Of a stretch of DNA of 32,908 nt, positions 16,449 to 24,311 are shown in pieces; position 1 is the stretch's first letter, and each line of letters begins with the position of its first letter. Position numbers and translations under genes: made by a program. Under the pieces are notes generated by a model, which searched no databases, was not told the DNA's origin, and saw only the letters and a list, made by a program, of their open reading frames with translations. Origin of the DNA: an uncultured Erysipelotrichaceae bacterium (lineage in GTDB: Bacteria; Bacillota_I; Bacilli_A; Erysipelotrichales; Erysipelotrichaceae); the NCBI GenBank assembly GCA_946537255.1, contig CAMNFS010000019.1:1-32908 (forward strand). The letters are read 5' to 3'.

Positions 16449-17358
16449 ATCTGGATTCTGCCGACTTTTGATCAGGCAGGGAAATCAGAACAAGGGTTGC
16501 GAAGATCAGAAGAAAACCGAGCAGATCATAGACCGTAAAGGGCTGATGAAAGAAATACACCGTAATAACTGCGGCCGTGAGCGGCTCGGCAAAGCCATAC
16601 AGAATTGCCTTCTGGGGCCCGATGAGGGAGACACCCCGCATATAACAGGTAAAAGCCAGTACATTGCCGACAAGCACCACAAACGCAATGCCGATGATTC
16701 CCCACACCCTCAGCGGCACGTAATACCTCCAGGGCTGAAAAACAAAGCAGAAAAACAGTGAACCAAGCACAAACGCCCAGCCCTGAAGAACGGAGACAGG
16801 ATAGGTACGAAGCAGCCGCTCCGGCTGTACGTTGTAAATGGTAACGCAGACGGCTGAAAGAACGCCGGTAAGCAGGGCACTGGATGGAATCGCAAGATGG
16901 TTCGGATCCCCATGGGTACAGAGCAGAAAGACTCCGAAGAGGGCAAGTACAATACTCAGGATTTCGATCGGTCTTGGAAAACGACGGGCTTTGATACAGC
17001 CGACCGCAAGGATCATGACCGGAGAGAGATCCTGCAGAATGGTCGCAATCGCTGCGGAGGAAAGCTGAATGGTCAGAAAATACAGAAACTGGCACATGGA
17101 AACGCCGGCGATGCCATAAATCAGAAGATCTATGACATCCTGTCTGCTCTGCCAGGGACGGATGGTTTCCTTCGGGTTTCTGAGCAGACACCACCCGGTC
17201 AGAAGCAAGCCCGCAAGGCCAAGACGGACAGGAACCAGCCAGCGGCTGTCCATGTTTTCGTGAGTGAAGAGAAACTGACCCATTGAGCCGGACAGGCCCC
17301 AGCATATCCCTCCGGATATGGTCAGAAGCGCTCCCTTTGTTTTACTTTGAATCTGCAT
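16447..17358 (-). CDS. EamA/DMT-family transporter
   Basis: A 303-residue protein with about ten hydrophobic helices arranged as two EamA repeats (about 9-142 and 156-293). The first begins GALLTISGGICWGLSG, typical of drug/metabolite transporters that export amino acids, nucleosides or other metabolites. The substrate is not predictable. The ATG at 17358 has no Shine-Dalgarno; a near-consensus promoter with TATGAT ends only eight bases upstream, so the mRNA should be nearly leaderless. A perfect palindrome covers that -10 and may be a repressor site. The gene is divergent from the activase gene, with about 106 bases between them, and convergent with DUF1294. Confidence 0.92.
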   Translation of the reverse strand: MQIQSKTKGALLTISGGICWGLSGSMGQFLFTHENMDSRWLVPVRLGLAGLLLTGWCLLRNPKETIRPWQSRQDVIDLLIYGIAGVSMCQFLYFLTIQLSSAAIATILQDLSPVMILAVGCIKARRFPRPIEILSIVLALFGVFLLCTHGDPNHLAIPSSALLTGVLSAVCVTIYNVQPERLLRTYPVSVLQGWAFVLGSLFFCFVFQPWRYYVPLRVWGIIGIAFVVLVGNVLAFTCYMRGVSLIGPQKAILYGFAEPLTAAVITVYFFHQPFTVYDLLGFLLIFATLVLISLPDQKSAESR

Positions 17359-17361
17359 ACC

Positions 17362-17395
17362 CAGTGATCATATCACTGCCGGATTCATAGCTCAA
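17362..17395 (-). promoter_or_regulatory. Promoter with overlapping palindromic operator (EamA gene)
   Basis: On the minus strand: TTGAGC (17395-17390), a 17-base spacer and TATGAT (17372-17367) with TG-A before it. The -10 lies inside a perfect 7-3-7 palindrome, CAGTGAT-CAT-ATCACTG on the plus strand (17362-17378), well placed for a dimeric repressor. Confidence 0.7.
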
Positions 17396-17429
17396 CAAAG
17401 ATAAAACCGGTCAAATAACTCACATTTTC

Positions 17430-17450
17430 CAGTTAGTTTGTATTAAACTG
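17430..17450 (+). promoter_or_regulatory. Palindromic AT-rich site before the activase gene
   Basis: CAGTT (17430-17434) pairs with AACTG (17446-17450), and an overlapping AGTTT/AAACT pair lies inside. It is in the region where the activase promoter should be, but no clear -35/-10 pair could be chosen. Confidence 0.3.
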
Positions 17451-17464
17451 TATCTGTTTTGAGT

Positions 17465-20407
17465 ATGGGCATGATGAGGGTAGGTTTAGATATAGGGTCC
17501 ACAACGATTAAGTGTGTGGTGCTTGATGACAAAGGACAGATTGTATATTCGGCTTATGAACGGCATTTCAGTCATATCCTGGAAAAATGCAATGAAATGC
17601 TTTCCGGCATCGATCAGCAGTTTCTGCCGGATCATAAAGCGGTGCTTGCGATTTCCGGTTCGGCCGGCATGGGCCTTGCGGATACCGCGGGGATTCCGTT
17701 TGTACAGGAGGTTTTCGCAACCCGGGTCGCGGCGGAAAGACTTTCTCCCGGAACCGACTGCATCATTGAACTGGGTGGGGAAGACGCCAAGATACTGTTT
17801 CTGACCGGCGGTACGGAAGTAAGGATGAACGGCAGCTGTGCCGGGGGCACCGGGGCTTTCATCGACCAGATGGCTACGCTTCTGAAAATGGATGCCGGAG
17901 CCATGGACGCGGCCGCACTGAAGGCGGAGCGCAGCTACAGCATTGCCAGCCGGTGCGGGGTATTCGCCAAAAGCGATATTCAGCCTTTGATCAATCAGGG
18001 AGCCCGTCCGGGGGATATTGCCGTATCCATATATCAGGCTGTGGTGAATCAGACCATTGCCGGGCTCGCGCAGGGACGGATCATTCACGGAAATGTTCTG
18101 TATCTCGGCGGTCCGCTTACCTTTTCCGGATGCCTTCGGAAATGTTTCGACGAAACCCTGAAAGTGAAAGGGGTATGCCCTGAGAATTCTCTGCTTTATG
18201 TTGCGCTCGGTGCCGCTTTCTATGCCCAGGAGGAACTGGATGTGCGCAAGGCGACATCGCGGCTTCAGGAATACAGCAGAAACGCGACCTATGTCGGACT
18301 GCCGCCGCTGTTCAACTCCCGGGAAGAGTACTGGGAGTTCCATAACCGGCACATGCAGGCATCCGTGCCGCGGGCGAAGTTTGACCAATCGTGCGGACCC
18401 GTGCATATCGGGATCGACAGCGGCAGTACAACGGTCAAAATGATCGTGATCAATGAGAAAAATGAGATTCTCGATACCTGGTATCAAAGCAATGACGGCA
18501 ATCCGGTGCCGATGGTAAAGGACCGGCTTTTGAAACTGTACCGGGAACACCCGGGTCTTCATATCGCAAGCGTAACCGCGACCGGATATGGAGAGGAGCT
18601 GATGAAGCACGCGTTCCATCTCGATTACGGACTGGTGGAGACGGTTGCCCATTTTACGGCCGCCCGCCATTTCATGCCGGATGTGGATTTCATCATCGAT
18701 ATCGGCGGCCAGGATATGAAGTGCTTCCGGATTGAAAACAATGCCATTTCGGATGTATTCCTGAATGAAGCCTGCTCCAGCGGATGCGGGTCCTTTCTGC
18801 AGACCTTTGCCAAGGCGCTGAATTATGATGTGCAGGAGTTTTCCCGGATGGGCCTGTTTGCCAGGCGCCCGGTGGATCTTGGCAGCCGCTGCACGGTGTT
18901 CATGAATTCCTCCGTGAAACAGGCGCAGAAGGATGGGGCCGGAATCGAGGATATCAGCGCCGGTCTTTCCATTTCGGTTGTGAAAAACGCTCTGTACAAG
19001 GTCATCCGCTGTGCCAGTGTGGAAGAACTTGGCACCCGGATTGTCGTGCAGGGCGGTACCTTTTATAACGAAGCGGTTCTGCGGGCATTTGAAAAGGAAA
19101 TGAAGGTCCATGTGATCCGGCCGGATATTGCGGGTCTCATGGGAGCGTTCGGAGCTGCCATCTATGGGAAAAACAAAGCCGGAAACCACACGAGCACTGT
19201 ACTGACGGAATCTGAACTGGAGCAGTTTGAACAGACGACCCGCACGGTCCAGTGTCAGGGCTGCGGCAATCACTGTACACTGACGGTCAGCCGGTTTGCC
19301 AACGGCGAATCCTATATTTCCGGCAACCGGTGCGAGAAACCGGTAACCGGAAAGGCCGGGGATGATCATCTGAATCTGTTTGCCTGGAAGCGCGCGGAGC
19401 TTGAGCGTCTTGCGAAGGATCAGGGAAACGGAAGCCGGGGAACCATCGGTATCCCGCGGGTGCTGAACATGTATGAACTTCTTCCGTTCTGGCATGCCTT
19501 CTGGAAAGCACTGGATTTCCGGGTGGTGATCAGTCCGATGTCGGATCGCGCCATGTATCAGAAAGGGCAGGGAAGCATTCCCAGCGATACGGCCTGCTAT
19601 CCTGCCAAGCTGACGCACGGTCATGTGCACTGGCTGGCGGAACAGAAAGTAGACGCGGTGTTCTATCCGTGCATGAGTTATAACTTTGACGAAAAGAAAG
19701 GACAGAATCACTATAACTGTCCGGTGGTCGCGTATTATCCCGAGGTACTGGAGGACAACTGTCCGGAACTGAAAACCGTTCCGCTGATCCGCGACTTTCT
19801 TGATCTTTCCAACCGGAAGATGTTCCTGAAAAAATATCCGGCAATTCTGCGCCGGCATTTTCCCTTTCTCAGGACAAAGGAAATCCGTGAGGCGGCAGTG
19901 CTTGCCTATGCGGCGTATGACCGCCATATGGAGGATCTGAAGAAAGAAGGCGGGCGCATGATAGAAGAGGCCAGGAAGGAAGGAAAGCATATCATTGTGC
20001 TTGCCGGACGTCCGTATCATGTGGATCCGGAGGTAAGCCACGGCATTGACCGGCTGGTTACCCGGCTGAACTGTGCGGTTATTACCGAGGATTCCATCAG
20101 CTGGAAGGTTTCGCCGTTCTCAACCTCCGTTCTGAATCAATGGACCTATCACAGCCGTCTTTATGCGGCCGCGAAATACTGCACGGAGCACAAGGACATG
20201 GATCTTGTTCAGCTGGTTTCCTTTGGGTGCGGGCTTGATGCGATCACAACCGATGAGACAAGGGAGATTCTTCATGAAGGCTCTCATCTGTATACCCAGC
20301 TCAAGATTGATGAAATTGTCAATCTTGGAACGGTGAATATCCGCCTGCGCAGCCTGCTGGCAGCGCTGGAGGAAAGAAAGGAGAAGGAACGGCAATGGAA
20401 TTTCTGA
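17465..20407 (+). CDS. Dual-domain 2-hydroxyacyl-CoA dehydratase activase with HgdB-like C-terminal part
   Basis: About 980 residues. Two ASKHA ATPase domains of the BadF/BadG/BcrA/BcrD type occur in tandem. Domain 1 (about 1-250) has DIGSTT, GGEDAK, SCAGGTGAF and a second Cys in RCGVFAKSD. Domain 2 (about 313-570) has DSGSTT, GGQDMK, ACSSGCGSF and SRCTVFMNSS. In the family such Cys residues hold a [4Fe-4S] cluster between two subunits, and ATP hydrolysis drives a low-potential electron to a dehydratase or reductase. A C-x2-C-x3-C motif (Cys597, 600, 604) follows, then a DUF2229/HgdB-like region with DTACYPAK (Cys711) and FGCG (Cys922). The start is uncertain: TTG 17459 and ATG 17465, 17471 and 17474 are in frame and none has a Shine-Dalgarno. 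It overlaps the next gene by 13 bases. The substrate is unknown. Confidence 0.9.
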   Translation: MGMMRVGLDIGSTTIKCVVLDDKGQIVYSAYERHFSHILEKCNEMLSGIDQQFLPDHKAVLAISGSAGMGLADTAGIPFVQEVFATRVAAERLSPGTDCIIELGGEDAKILFLTGGTEVRMNGSCAGGTGAFIDQMATLLKMDAGAMDAAALKAERSYSIASRCGVFAKSDIQPLINQGARPGDIAVSIYQAVVNQTIAGLAQGRIIHGNVLYLGGPLTFSGCLRKCFDETLKVKGVCPENSLLYVALGAAFYAQEELDVRKATSRLQEYSRNATYVGLPPLFNSREEYWEFHNRHMQASVPRAKFDQSCGPVHIGIDSGSTTVKMIVINEKNEILDTWYQSNDGNPVPMVKDRLLKLYREHPGLHIASVTATGYGEELMKHAFHLDYGLVETVAHFTAARHFMPDVDFIIDIGGQDMKCFRIENNAISDVFLNEACSSGCGSFLQTFAKALNYDVQEFSRMGLFARRPVDLGSRCTVFMNSSVKQAQKDGAGIEDISAGLSISVVKNALYKVIRCASVEELGTRIVVQGGTFYNEAVLRAFEKEMKVHVIRPDIAGLMGAFGAAIYGKNKAGNHTSTVLTESELEQFEQTTRTVQCQGCGNHCTLTVSRFANGESYISGNRCEKPVTGKAGDDHLNLFAWKRAELERLAKDQGNGSRGTIGIPRVLNMYELLPFWHAFWKALDFRVVISPMSDRAMYQKGQGSIPSDTACYPAKLTHGHVHWLAEQKVDAVFYPCMSYNFDEKKGQNHYNCPVVAYYPEVLEDNCPELKTVPLIRDFLDLSNRKMFLKKYPAILRRHFPFLRTKEIREAAVLAYAAYDRHMEDLKKEGGRMIEEARKEGKHIIVLAGRPYHVDPEVSHGIDRLVTRLNCAVITEDSISWKVSPFSTSVLNQWTYHSRLYAAAKYCTEHKDMDLVQLVSFGCGLDAITTDETREILHEGSHLYTQLKIDEIVNLGTVNIRLRSLLAALEERKEKERQWNF

Positions 20408-21663
20408 CTCCGAGTTTTACAAAAGAGATGAAGAAGGATTATACCGTTCTGATTCCCAACATGTGTCCGATCCAGTTCCGGCTGATCAAATCCGCTCTGG
20501 AATCCGAAGGCTTTCACAGGGTGGAACTGCTTGGATCAGGCAACAGTGAAGTCACGCAGCTGGGACTGAAATATGTACATAATGATACCTGCTATCCTGC
20601 TTTGATCATCATCGGCCAGTTTCTGGAAGCGCTGGCCAGCGGAAAATATGATCTGCATAAGACAGCCCTTGTCATTTCCCAGTCAGGCGGCGGCTGCCGT
20701 GCCTCCAACTATATCAAGCTTCTGCGCAAGGCGCTGGTGCGGGCAGGCTATGACTATATCCCGGTCGCGTCCTTCAACGCGGCCGGACTGGAATCCGGAT
20801 CGACTCTGCCGATGGACGCAAGGACGCTCATGAAGCTTGCCTCGGCGGTGCTGTACGGGGATGAGATCTTTGCGCTGCGCAATGAGGCCCATGCCTACGA
20901 AAAGGAAGATGGCGCGGCGGATCGGATGGCGGAGATCTGGCTCGACAGAATCGACGACTGGTTTTCAAAACAGCGCAACTGGGACATGCGTGCATATCCA
21001 CGGGTGTTCCGGATGATCGCGCAGGATTTCGCAAGAATTCCGCTGGACAGAACGAAAAGAAAAATCCGGATCGGGGTGGTAGGGGAGATCTATGTGAAGT
21101 TTTCTCCTACCGGAAACAATGATCTGCTTCATTTTCTGGAATCCGAAGGGTGCGAGGTAAACATGCCGGGACTGCTCGGTTATCTTGAATACTGCTGTGC
21201 CAACTGGAAAATGGACACGGATTTCTACGGGATCAGCCCGAAGTTCGGCCGGCTCGCCGGAATTCTCCTGAAGGTGATGGATTTTTACGGAACCATGATG
21301 GCAAAGGAAATGCGGAAAGCCGGGTTCTATGGACCGGAGTCCATTTATTCTCTGATGAAGAAACCGGAAGGGATTCTCGATCTCGGTACGAAAATGGGTG
21401 AGGGCTGGCTGCTGACCGCGGAAATGGTGGAACTGATTGAGGCCGGCTACAGCAATGTCATCTGTGCTCAGCCATTCGGCTGTCTTCCCAACCATATTGC
21501 CGGCAAAGGGGTCATCAACCGGATCCGGGAAAAATATCCCGAAGCCAATATCACACCGGTCGACTATGATCCAAGCGCCACCCGGGTCAATCAGGAAAAC
21601 CGCATCAAGCTGATGCTGGCGGTGGCGAAGGAGGCAATGGAGAAGGAAACAGTTCTCTTATGA
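20395..21663 (+). CDS. HgdB-like (2-hydroxyacyl-CoA dehydratase-related) partner protein
   Basis: A 422-residue protein similar to the C-terminal section of the very long activase-like proteins found in many anaerobic Firmicutes. Conserved cysteines appear in MCPIQF, NDTCYPAL (Cys66), GGGCRASN, YCCANW and NVICAQPFGC (about 358 and 363). These are candidate ligands for an iron-sulfur cluster that receives the electron from the activase. The motifs DTCYPA and FGC repeat those in the upstream protein, so the two may form a pseudo-heterodimer like HgdA/HgdB. The ATG at 20395 lies inside the end of the activase gene in another frame, after GGAGAAGGAACGGCA, so translation is coupled. In many relatives the two are one polypeptide; that comparison is from memory. 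Confidence 0.85.
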   Translation: MEFLTPSFTKEMKKDYTVLIPNMCPIQFRLIKSALESEGFHRVELLGSGNSEVTQLGLKYVHNDTCYPALIIIGQFLEALASGKYDLHKTALVISQSGGGCRASNYIKLLRKALVRAGYDYIPVASFNAAGLESGSTLPMDARTLMKLASAVLYGDEIFALRNEAHAYEKEDGAADRMAEIWLDRIDDWFSKQRNWDMRAYPRVFRMIAQDFARIPLDRTKRKIRIGVVGEIYVKFSPTGNNDLLHFLESEGCEVNMPGLLGYLEYCCANWKMDTDFYGISPKFGRLAGILLKVMDFYGTMMAKEMRKAGFYGPESIYSLMKKPEGILDLGTKMGEGWLLTAEMVELIEAGYSNVICAQPFGCLPNHIAGKGVINRIREKYPEANITPVDYDPSATRVNQENRIKLMLAVAKEAMEKETVLL

Positions 21664-21756
21664 CGAAAGCCGGTCATGGCTCCAATGCCTCTATTTGAAT
21701 GCAGGCATGGACTGAGAAGAATGGTTTCATACAGTGTCAACCGACAGGGCAGACAG

Positions 21757-21785
21757 GACTCAAAGGCTGTTTCGCCCTTTTAGTC
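21757..21785. terminator. Possible terminator hairpin between convergent genes
   Basis: GACTCAAAGG (21757-21766) pairs with CCTTTTAGTC (21776-21785) with one mismatch. The T-run is weak on both strands. It lies between the HgdB-like gene and the MATE gene, the only clear structure in that gap. Confidence 0.4.
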
Positions 21786-21825
21786 TTGGCGCTATACCGC
21801 ATTTTCCATGTGCCATGCAGGGACC

Positions 21826-23211
21826 TTACGGCATGGGCTCTCCATCCGGCGGAAACCGGCGGTAGAGGGTAAGCATCATGGTGACAAAGCAGGCGGTTCC
21901 GCCGATTACGTTGGAAATCGGCTCAGCCAGAAAGACACCGTCTGATCCAAATCCAAGACCCGGCAGGACCAGGGTGAGGGGAACGACAATGATCACCTTG
22001 CGGAACAGGGAAAAGAAGACAGCCCTTCGGACGCACTTTGTGGCAGTGAAGGTAGACTGGCCAGTAAACTGCAGTGTCATGAAAACAAATCCGAAGAAGT
22101 ACAGAAACATTGCCCTGGATCCGATTTCAATCATTTCCGGATCTTCCGTGAATATACCCATCAGCCAGTCCGGAAAAAGAATCACAGCGATCCACGCCGC
22201 AAGCGTATAGATGCCTGCCGCAATGGTATTAAAGCGCACGGCCGCCTTGATCCGGCTGTATTTTCTGGCGCCGTAATTATAGGAAATCACGGGCTGAGAT
22301 CCCTGGGAAAGCGCTGAAGCCGGAAGGGAGAGTACCTCGCGGATGGAATTGATGACGGTCATGGCACCGAGATACAGATCCCCGCCATAGCTTCTGAGCA
22401 TGATATTGCAGGTGATCTGCACCAGGGAATTGGTTCCCTGCATAATGAATCCGGTGGTGCCAAGGGCGATGATTTCCTTGAGAATCGACCACTCCGGGGC
22501 CCATTGATCCGCATGGAAGTGATACATGGAAACATCTGAAAAAAAGAATCCGAGGACCCAGAGACAGGAAACAGCCTGCCCGATGACCGTCGCAAGCGCC
22601 GCGCCTTTTACCCCCATGTGCAGTCCGAAGATGAAGATGGGATCGAGAATGAGATTGACGACTGCGCCGGAGACAATTGTGATCATGCCGTGAGAAGGAA
22701 ATCCCTGGGCATTGATGAAGCTGTTGAGGCCGGTGGAAAGCATTGCGAACAGGGTTCCGCAGAGATAGATTTTCAGGTACTCGTCCGCATAGCCGATGGA
22801 GGAATCCGTTGCGCCGAAGAGATACAGAATCGGCCGGCGCCAGATAAAACAGACAGCTGAAAGAAGAATGGACGCGACGATCAGCTGCATCGCAACCTGA
22901 TTCAGAATCTTTTCCGCTCTTTCTTCTTTCTTCGCGCCGCGCGCGATCGCAAATAACGGGGCACCTCCGGTGGAGAGAAGGCTGGTGAAGGCCGCGATAA
23001 TTGTTGTGATCGGAAAGGCAAGACCGATGCCGGTCAGCGCCAGAGAACCTTCTCCGCCCGGCATATGGCCGATGAAAACCCGGTCCACGATGTTATAGAG
23101 CAAATGAACGATCTGGGCGACCATTAACGGTACTGCCTGGATCAGAATGACCCTCCAGACAGCCCCTTTTGAAAAGTCCGAACGTTCCGGCACGTGTTGA
23201 TTCTGTTTCAT
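21826..23211 (-). CDS. MATE-family efflux transporter
   Basis: A 461-residue integral membrane protein with twelve predicted helices and MATE features. It has an N-terminal IQAVPLMVAQIVHLLYNIVDRVFIGH segment (residues 24-49), the paired repeat around residue 240-290 (LGTTGFIMQGTNSLVQITCN), and a conserved SYNYGARKYSRIKAAV motif near 330. Such pumps expel drugs or metabolites with Na+ or H+ coupling; the substrate is unknown. The ATG at 23211 has no Shine-Dalgarno at usable distance, and a perfect TATAAT ends eight bases upstream, so a leaderless mRNA is likely. It is convergent with the HgdB-like gene and divergent from the patatin-like gene. Confidence 0.93.
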   Translation of the reverse strand: MKQNQHVPERSDFSKGAVWRVILIQAVPLMVAQIVHLLYNIVDRVFIGHMPGGEGSLALTGIGLAFPITTIIAAFTSLLSTGGAPLFAIARGAKKEERAEKILNQVAMQLIVASILLSAVCFIWRRPILYLFGATDSSIGYADEYLKIYLCGTLFAMLSTGLNSFINAQGFPSHGMITIVSGAVVNLILDPIFIFGLHMGVKGAALATVIGQAVSCLWVLGFFFSDVSMYHFHADQWAPEWSILKEIIALGTTGFIMQGTNSLVQITCNIMLRSYGGDLYLGAMTVINSIREVLSLPASALSQGSQPVISYNYGARKYSRIKAAVRFNTIAAGIYTLAAWIAVILFPDWLMGIFTEDPEMIEIGSRAMFLYFFGFVFMTLQFTGQSTFTATKCVRRAVFFSLFRKVIIVVPLTLVLPGLGFGSDGVFLAEPISNVIGGTACFVTMMLTLYRRFPPDGEPMP

Positions 23212-23219
23212 ATTCTGTT

Positions 23220-23225
23220 ATTATA
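23220..23225 (-). promoter_or_regulatory. -10 box directly before the MATE gene
   Basis: On the minus strand, TATAAT occupies 23225-23220 and the start codon follows after eight bases. The -35 is weak. An AGGAGAGG run upstream is too far (about 17 bases) to serve as ribosome-binding site for this ATG and would lie outside the transcript. Confidence 0.5.
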
Positions 23226-23303
23226 AAACCTCTCCTGTAAAACAGCGCAGCGGAAAGAACAGATATCCATGGCAAAGTGTCAATACCTCTGTGGTTTGCA
23301 TTC

Positions 23304-23312
23304 TGCTATCAT
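23304..23312 (+). promoter_or_regulatory. Extended -10 before the patatin-like gene
   Basis: TG-C-TATCAT at 23304-23312, 27 bases before the start codon, with AGGAGAA between. The -35 is not recognisable. Confidence 0.5.
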
Positions 23313-23338
23313 AGTCAGGGAATCAGGAGAAAAAAGTT

Positions 23339-24241
23339 ATGAAAGAATACAGCAGAATGAATGAAATTCCAAGCGGAAGCGCAAGTGACCATTACACTCC
23401 GGGCATTCTGGTTCTGGAAGGCGGAGCCTGGAGAGGAATGTATACCCAGGGCGCGCTGGACGCGATGATGGAAGAGGATCTGAATCTTTCCACTGTCATC
23501 GGGGTTTCCGCCGGAGCGCTTTCGGCTCTGAGCTATATATCCGGTCAGATCGGCCGCAGCGCGAGAACCAACCTGCGCCACCGTCATGACAGCGGCTATA
23601 CCGGACTTAGCGCGGTTGTCCATGACCATGGGGTAACGGGATTCAACTATCTGTTCAATGTTCTCAACAAGGAGGAGCCGCTGGATGAAGAGCGGTTCAA
23701 TGATCCCCGGCAGCGGTTCATCGCGGCTGTCACCGATATCACTACCGGGAAGCAGGTTTATTTTGAAAAAGGAAAGTGCAGTGATATTTTCAAGGCAGTA
23801 CAGGCCAGCGCGACGGTGCCGTATGTTTCCGAAGCTGTGGAAATTGATGGATCCTATTATCTGGACGGCGGTATCGCGATGAAGATTCCTCTGGACTGGG
23901 CCCTGAATGAACCGGAAAAGAAAATCGTGATCATCCGGACCCGTGACAGAAAGTACCGCAAGCCGCTGAAGGCACCGCTTTCCATCATCAATCTGGAATA
24001 TTCCCGCCGGTATCCGAATCTTGCCAGTGACCTTGCTCAGGAGGCTCCCCGCTATAACTCCCTGCTGAACCGGATTGATCAGTTGGAAGCCAGCGGCAGA
24101 GTGTTTGTTCTGGCCCCAAGCCAGCCGGTGGAAATCAGCCGGTTTGAAGGCGACGTGGAAGCGCTCGGGAATCTGTACTGGCTTGGCTACCATGACGCAA
24201 GACAGCATATTCAGGAAATGAAGCATTATCTCGCGTCCTGA
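23339..24241 (+). CDS. Patatin-like phospholipase (YjjU type)
   Basis: A 300-residue patatin-family lipase. The oxyanion motif is EGGAWRG (residues 27-33), the nucleophile elbow GVSAG has Ser57, and the catalytic Asp is Asp176 in DGG. The layout (patatin domain to about 200, then a C-terminal region with TRDRKYRKP and an acidic/helical end) matches YjjU-type proteins, which hydrolyse acyl esters of lipids. No signal peptide is seen, so it is cytoplasmic or peripheral at the membrane. The ATG at 23339 follows AGGAGAAAAAAGTT. An 11-bp hairpin follows within a few bases of the stop codon. It is followed by azlCD on the same strand, but no functional link is evident. Confidence 0.92.
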   Translation: MKEYSRMNEIPSGSASDHYTPGILVLEGGAWRGMYTQGALDAMMEEDLNLSTVIGVSAGALSALSYISGQIGRSARTNLRHRHDSGYTGLSAVVHDHGVTGFNYLFNVLNKEEPLDEERFNDPRQRFIAAVTDITTGKQVYFEKGKCSDIFKAVQASATVPYVSEAVEIDGSYYLDGGIAMKIPLDWALNEPEKKIVIIRTRDRKYRKPLKAPLSIINLEYSRRYPNLASDLAQEAPRYNSLLNRIDQLEASGRVFVLAPSQPVEISRFEGDVEALGNLYWLGYHDARQHIQEMKHYLAS

Positions 24242-24243
24242 AC

Positions 24244-24267
24244 GTCAGAAGGAATCATTCCTCTGAC
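24244..24267 (+). promoter_or_regulatory. Strong hairpin between patatin-like gene and azlC
   Basis: GTCAG and AGGAAT (24244-24255, with one bulged A) pair with ATTCCT and CTGAC (24257-24267) around a minimal loop. No T-run follows. It could be a transcript-stabilising 3' hairpin, a weak terminator or an operator for azlC. Confidence 0.5.
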
Positions 24268-24311
24268 TGGAGGAAAGAAACGGGAAAGAAACAGGGAAAG
24301 AAGATTCTGCT

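Noticed and set aside
17486-20041. A very long open frame on the strand opposite the activase gene (about 850 codons), and similar ones opposite sbcC (13708-15834) and the CAP protein gene (3887-5245)
   Set aside because: These lie entirely inside well-supported genes in the antisense direction, have no ribosome-binding site or family motifs, and are expected from the codon bias of the real genes.
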